A stretch of 56,204 bases of DNA from Desulfuromusa sp. GTDB taxonomy: Bacteria > Desulfobacterota > Desulfuromonadia > Desulfuromonadales > Geopsychrobacteraceae. Under the pieces are notes generated by a model. The model saw only the letters and a list, made by a program, of their open reading frames with translations, was not told where the DNA came from and did no database searches. Position numbers and translations under genes: made by a program. The stretch covers positions 1-56,204 of the forward strand of contig JAKIUD010000015.1 of the NCBI GenBank assembly GCA_021647765.1. The letters run 5' to 3'. Positions 52,307 to 56,204 of this stretch are shown piece by piece. Numbering within the stretch: position 1 is the stretch's first letter; each line of letters begins with the position of its first letter.

Positions 52307-53163
52307 CTTATTCCCGTTTCTCTGATTAATTCTTCAGTGAAACTCATAACATCACCGTCAAGGTGAATCCTTATTAAATGAATCTGCAGCGCAGGAGTTC
52401 CCCAATTTTCTAAATATAAAAACATATTATCATCGCCCATACGGTTGCTCGATGATAACGAGCCTACCATGTACTGGGTAAAAGAACTATGGAGATAAAG
52501 ATCTGTACTTTTTCTCAAGGTCAGCAGATGGGTGTGTCCACAGAAAATATCCTCAATATGATGTTTTCTGACAAAATCAGCCAATAATAAAGGATTCAAG
52601 AGTGGTGTAATGTCTCCGACCAGAATCGAGTGGTGAATCAACAGGATGGACTTATCATACTTCATCCGTGTGATCTTCGCTGAGATGGTTTTTAGAACTT
52701 CCTCTTCAACAAAACCTTCATCCTGGTAAAGAATATTAGAATCGATACAGACAACCAGCACGGTCATGCTATCAATGGTCACCAGCTTAATATAGTTAAG
52801 ATCCGTGAAAAGATTTTCTGTTTTGGTGATATCCTGCTGTAAATAAAGGTTTTTCTTGGTTGTCAGTTCTGGTCTTAATGGAAGAATAGTCTCACTATGA
52901 TCAATGTATTTCTTGAAAAAATCATGTGCTCGCATATTTCTTTTATCATGGTTGCCGATAATGGAGATAACATTTTTACAGGTAATACTCTTCAGGAACT
53001 GTTCTGCCTCCTGATATTCACTTTCCAGTCCATCGGAGGTATTGTCTCCCGTATTAATAACCAGATCAGCAGGATATGAGTTGATTTTCTCCAGCAACAT
53101 TTTATCATTACCATCCCAATGGCGTGTTCCAAAATGGAGGTCGGATATATGTAAAATATTCAC
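52303..53163 (-). CDS. Calcineurin-like metallophosphoesterase
   Basis: A 286-residue protein with all five motifs of the family: HISDLHFG, INTGDNTSDG, IIGNHD, LIHHSIL and CGHTH. It is soluble and probably cytoplasmic. Family members hydrolyse phosphodiesters such as cyclic nucleotides (CpdA/Icc group) or have other phosphoesterase roles; length and motif order resemble CpdA, but the substrate is not defined. It may be first in an operon whose next gene was destroyed by mobile elements. Confidence 0.88.
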   Translation of the reverse strand: MNILHISDLHFGTRHWDGNDKMLLEKINSYPADLVINTGDNTSDGLESEYQEAEQFLKSITCKNVISIIGNHDKRNMRAHDFFKKYIDHSETILPLRPELTTKKNLYLQQDITKTENLFTDLNYIKLVTIDSMTVLVVCIDSNILYQDEGFVEEEVLKTISAKITRMKYDKSILLIHHSILVGDITPLLNPLLLADFVRKHHIEDIFCGHTHLLTLRKSTDLYLHSSFTQYMVGSLSSSNRMGDDNMFLYLENWGTPALQIHLIRIHLDGDVMSFTEELIRETGIR

Positions 53164-53571
53164 AGCAGTTTTCCTCTGTTAAGCGTGATTTCCTTGATCA
53201 AATTCAAGTGTCTTAGTGTTGTATCACGCATTATTGACACCCAAAATGCCAGCGCTATTCACCCTCAAACTTACGAAAATCTGTCCTCGACCAGCCGATT
53301 CCTTGCTACGCCACGTATTCTCTCGGACAGCCTCCCAAGGGTGAATGATGTGTAATACACTATATTGAGTTTATTGCCAATTGTTTATCAAAACTTTGAA
53401 GTTGAGATCCTCTTTTGTTTTCACCCGACAAATCCTTCGCCCCGTTCTCAAATATTCCTAGAAATTTTAAGGGGAAGGGCTGAAAAGTTGTCAGAAACCC
53501 TATCCTGCAAGTGTGTGGTATTGCGTGTGTTCTATCAGACAACATCTGCATCGCCGCATGAAATGAGCCTG
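53164..53571. other. 408-base gap with an imperfect 90 bp palindrome
   Basis: No convincing gene. ATTCACCCT (53257-53265) and AGGGTGAAT (53338-53346) are perfect inverted repeats, with CTGTCC (53281-53286) and GGACAG (53325-53330) nested inside, so the unit may fold into one large hairpin. GTGTAATACAC near 53350 is a short palindrome. The element may be a further repeat family or an end signal for the deacylase gene. Confidence 0.4.
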
Positions 53572-55164
53572 TCAGTGTGGAAAGTCAAATCGGCCAGGCT
53601 TTGCTCCTGTATGGATACCATTCTTGATCACCGTTTTACCATTGACTATGACTCTGGCTATTCCTGACGGAAAGTGCTCTGGAGACTGGTATGTGCCCCG
53701 GTCGGTGATGGTCTCGGGGTCAAACAGTACGGCATCAGCCTGGAACCCTTTCTTGATGAGTCCTGCATGGGTAAGCCTGAGGCGTTGGGCGGTTAAGCCT
53801 GTCATCTTGTGAATGGCTTCCTCAAGGGTCAAAACCCTCAGTTCCCGGACAAAGCGGCGGATCACCCTGGGGAAAGTACCGTAAAGCCTGGGATGGGGTT
53901 TGCCTGTGGTAAAACTGCTGTCCGATCCCACCATTGCAAAAGGGAGCTTGAGAAATGTTGCCAGATTCTCTTCGTTCATGGTCTCGGAGATAATTTTGAC
54001 CCCGTTGGCGCCCTGCTCCATGAGATCGAGGATGAGATCAAAAGGATCAACTTTCTTTCCCTTTGCTATCTGGGCAACAGTTCTCCCCTCAATATTGTTC
54101 TGTCCGTCGAAATCGAATCGGGAGATGGTAATCTTTTCCCAGCCAGCATTGTGATACATGTTCTCCCAACCAGGGATCCCATGCTTGATATCGTGAATTA
54201 TTTTTGCTCTTTGCGCAGAGTCATGCATCCGTAGGATCAGCTTTTCCACTCCACCCTCAATGGCCCAAGGCGGAACTAATGCAGTTAACGAGGTTCCGGA
54301 CGATGTATAGGGGTAGACATCACAGGTCATGTCAATGCCCCGATTTCTGGCATCCAGAATTTTTTTGATGACCTGGTCGACAAGCCCCCAGTTTTTGTGC
54401 CCCGTTATCTTGAGATGAGAAATTTGAACCGGAACCCCAGACTGTTCGCCGATGCTAATGGCCTCATCAATGGCAGCCAGGATCTCTTCTGCCTCATTGC
54501 GCATGTGAGACGCATAAAATCCCCCCTTTTTTGCCACGACACGGCAGAGTTCGACCAGCTCAGGGATCTTGGCAAATATACCCGGCGCATAGATCAGACC
54601 TGTGGACATACCTGATGCGCCATGATTCATGGCTTCTTCCATCAGGAATTTCATCGTTTCCATCTGTCGCTTATCCGGAATATTTTTTGAAAATCCCATG
54701 GCTGCCATGCGCAGCGTTCCATGGCCGATAAGCCCCATTAAGTTATTGGACAGTCCAAATTTTTCGAGTAACTTCCTGTAGTCATTAAGTGAAAATTTAC
54801 CCATGGAATCTGTATGCTTGTCTAAGTTGACGAGATTTCCCTGAAAGTCGATGTCCCCTGCCTTAGAGGTCGTGGGGGAGAGGGATATCCCACAATTTCC
54901 GATAACCTCGCGGGTTACGCCCTGCTGCAGTTTAATTTCGGAAAGGGAATCCATCTTCCAGAAATCATCTGAATGGGTGTGGATATCGATGAACCCGGGC
55001 GCTATGACCAGTCCTTTGCCGGAAACGGTTTCCTTTGTCTCTGCTGCTTCAAGTGAGGGGTTGATGGCGGAAAAAATTTCATCTTTTATGCCGACATCTC
55101 CTGTCCACCCCGGTGCTCCGGTTCCATCAATGATCGTTGCCTGTTTTATGATCAGATTATACAT
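53572..55164 (-). CDS. N-acyl-D-amino-acid deacylase / D-aminoacylase family amidohydrolase
   Basis: A 530-residue amidohydrolase. The zinc motif is PGFIDIHTHSDDF near residue 60; GNCGISLSP, ASHMRNEAEE, QISHLKITGHKNWG, and MVGSDSSFTTGKPHPRLYGTFPR are the D-aminoacylase pattern. It removes the acyl group from N-acyl-D-amino acids, in the cytoplasm. D-glutamate or other D-amino deacylases and dihydroorotase-like enzymes are alternatives within the family. It is divergent from a GntR gene, which is followed by an amino-acid binding protein. Confidence 0.9.
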   Translation of the reverse strand: MYNLIIKQATIIDGTGAPGWTGDVGIKDEIFSAINPSLEAAETKETVSGKGLVIAPGFIDIHTHSDDFWKMDSLSEIKLQQGVTREVIGNCGISLSPTTSKAGDIDFQGNLVNLDKHTDSMGKFSLNDYRKLLEKFGLSNNLMGLIGHGTLRMAAMGFSKNIPDKRQMETMKFLMEEAMNHGASGMSTGLIYAPGIFAKIPELVELCRVVAKKGGFYASHMRNEAEEILAAIDEAISIGEQSGVPVQISHLKITGHKNWGLVDQVIKKILDARNRGIDMTCDVYPYTSSGTSLTALVPPWAIEGGVEKLILRMHDSAQRAKIIHDIKHGIPGWENMYHNAGWEKITISRFDFDGQNNIEGRTVAQIAKGKKVDPFDLILDLMEQGANGVKIISETMNEENLATFLKLPFAMVGSDSSFTTGKPHPRLYGTFPRVIRRFVRELRVLTLEEAIHKMTGLTAQRLRLTHAGLIKKGFQADAVLFDPETITDRGTYQSPEHFPSGIARVIVNGKTVIKNGIHTGAKPGRFDFPH

Positions 55165-55314
55165 GTTATCGTCTCAGGAGTTTAGAATCTGCGTGTTTCA
55201 ACGATTAATAACATTGTTTGTTTTTACTTGACCGACCTTAATACTCTTGTTAGTGTGCGCAGTGATGCGTGCGTGGATGTCTATCACATTGTGAAGGAGA
55301 AAGGCAATAGATTG

Positions 55315-55965
55315 ATGAAAAAAGAAAATCTCGAAGAATTCACCTACGATGCCGTCCTGGATCTGATCCTGAGTCATCATTTTCAACCCGGTGAATTTCT
55401 ATTGGAAACCGAAATAACTACCCTCTTGAATCTTAAAAGTAGAACGCCGGTACATCATGCACTGGGGCAACTCGCCGCAATGGGATTTCTGGATCGTAGA
55501 AATAAAAGAGGCTACTTCATTCCTTTGCCGACTCCTGAAGATGCGGAACAGGTTTATATTGTGCGTGAAAATATCGAATCTCAGTCTGCAATGTCTGCGG
55601 CATTTCATGCATCGGATGAAGAAATCAGAGAGCTTGAACTGATCATAGAAAAAGAAGCGGATATCAGGATGACCGGAGATATCGTTGCCTACTCTTCGAT
55701 CAACGAAAACTTCCATTCCTGTATCGCCAGAATTTCCAGAAACAGATACCTCCAACAATTTTCCAAGCAAATTTTCTGGAGGTCAAACCTTTATGTCTTC
55801 TTTTTTCAGTACAAATTTAAGCTTGGAAAGAAGGGAGATTTGCAGAAGGATTCACCATTGCAACACCGGAAAATTTTGGAAGCGATTAAAGACAGAACTC
55901 CTGAAACAGCAGGCGAGTTAATGGCTGAGCATGTGCGTTGTACTTACAACAGTATCTGGGAGTAA
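55315..55965 (+). CDS. GntR-family transcriptional regulator (FCD type)
   Basis: About 216 residues: winged helix-turn-helix (about 1-70; FQPGEFLLETEITTLLNLKS then RTPVHHALGQLAAMGFLDR) and an all-helical FCD ligand-binding domain (NENFHSCIARISRNRYL). FCD regulators respond to small organic acids or amino acids. The frame starts at TTG 55228; ATG 55315 is preferred, though GAAAGG is 10 bases before it. The divergent position suggests it controls the deacylase, itself and the following transporter. Confidence 0.88.
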   Translation: MKKENLEEFTYDAVLDLILSHHFQPGEFLLETEITTLLNLKSRTPVHHALGQLAAMGFLDRRNKRGYFIPLPTPEDAEQVYIVRENIESQSAMSAAFHASDEEIRELELIIEKEADIRMTGDIVAYSSINENFHSCIARISRNRYLQQFSKQIFWRSNLYVFFFQYKFKLGKKGDLQKDSPLQHRKILEAIKDRTPETAGELMAEHVRCTYNSIWE

Positions 55966-56086
55966 TAACCTGAATACTGCCCCCTAAAGGAGGTGATTAA
56001 GTCTCTGATGTCCGGTTCCTTCGCGATCGTTGATTTGTAAAACGATTATCATCCAATTTAAAATTTTGCAGGGAGGAAAACACTCA

Positions 56087-56204
56087 ATGAAACTCTCAAC
56101 ATTAGTCACATCAATTGTAGCATTTGCGGTCATGGCAGCTCCCGCTGCTGCTGCAACGAGTAAAACACTGGATCTTGTCAAAAAACGTGGCAATTTACGC
56201 TGCC
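56087..56204 (+). CDS. Amino acid-binding periplasmic protein, family 3, N-terminal part (cut by window edge)
   Basis: 39 codons are visible. A signal peptide (KLSTLVTSIVAFAVMAAPAA, cleavage near AAA-T) is followed by KTLDLVKKRGNLRC, the usual start of family 3 binding proteins, of the AapJ-like group with a Cys after the GNLR motif. GGGAGGA is 9 bases upstream of ATG 56087. A long amino-acid ABC transporter operon probably continues beyond the window. Confidence 0.85.
   Translation, partial: MKLSTLVTSIVAFAVMAAPAAAATSKTLDLVKKRGNLRC

Overview
The window reads as chromosomal DNA of a moderate-GC (mid-40s %, judged by eye) deltaproteobacterium. The gene order mutS / N-acetylmuramoyl-alanine amidase / glnD / xerD / apgM / trmJ-like / rimP / nusA / ylxR-L7Ae / infB / DUF503 / rbfA / nrnA / truB / rpsO / pnp / dut is typical of Desulfuromonadales and Geobacterales. 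That assignment is inference from gene order and protein style; no 16S rRNA gene is present.

Region 1 (1-14.6 kb, all minus strand) is a nutrient-uptake and amino-acid-catabolism block. In transcription order it holds saccharopine dehydrogenase, an ALDH7-type semialdehyde dehydrogenase, a complete polar amino acid ABC transporter (binding protein, two permeases, ATPase), a complete dipeptide/oligopeptide ABC transporter (binding protein, two permeases, two ATPases), a cytoplasmic NlpC/P60 endopeptidase with SH3 domains, an L-Ala-D/L-Glu dipeptide epimerase and the first two thirds of an M19 dipeptidase cut by the window edge. The last eight genes together look like a pathway for importing murein peptides and breaking them down to amino acids, comparable to ykfABCD of Bacillus but with its own binding-protein-dependent importer. 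A divergent LysR gene (14.7 kb) is the obvious candidate regulator.

Region 2 (15.5-20.9 kb) is housekeeping: rsmD and coaD on the plus strand, then on the minus strand queE, queD, yacG, a tRNA-Gly(CCC) with encoded CCA, a CCA-adding/poly(A) polymerase family enzyme, a TsaC/YciO protein, a DUF493 protein and dut. Region 3 (20.9-41.8 kb, minus) is the long translation, RNA-processing, cell-wall and nitrogen-sensing block from mutS down to pnp, with terminators after rpsO and pnp and one just upstream of rimP. Region 4 (42.0-49.7 kb) has an unknown gene coupled to a CDF metal transporter, an ExbB/ExbD pair, a YfcE-like phosphoesterase, a malic enzyme-phosphotransacetylase fusion behind a good sigma-54-like promoter match, and thrC.

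Region 5 (49.7-52.3 kb) is a graveyard of mobile elements: remnants of IS110-, IS21- and ISL3-like transposases surround a GC-rich partial transposon (transposase C-terminus with an in-frame stop, an ExeA-type AAA ATPase with a damaged Walker A motif, a small partner ORF and a terminator). Region 6 (52.3-56.2 kb) has a calcineurin-like phosphoesterase, a D-aminoacylase-type N-acyl-D-amino-acid deacylase, a GntR/FCD regulator and the start of another amino-acid binding protein, suggesting N-acyl or D-amino acid scavenging.

Across the window at least three families of short non-coding repeats with terminal inverted repeats sit between genes: a 160-230 bp family (three copies), a 127 bp palindromic family (two copies and a possible fragment) and a 130 bp element whose end may supply the ribosome binding site of a permease gene. 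These are the least explained sequences here.
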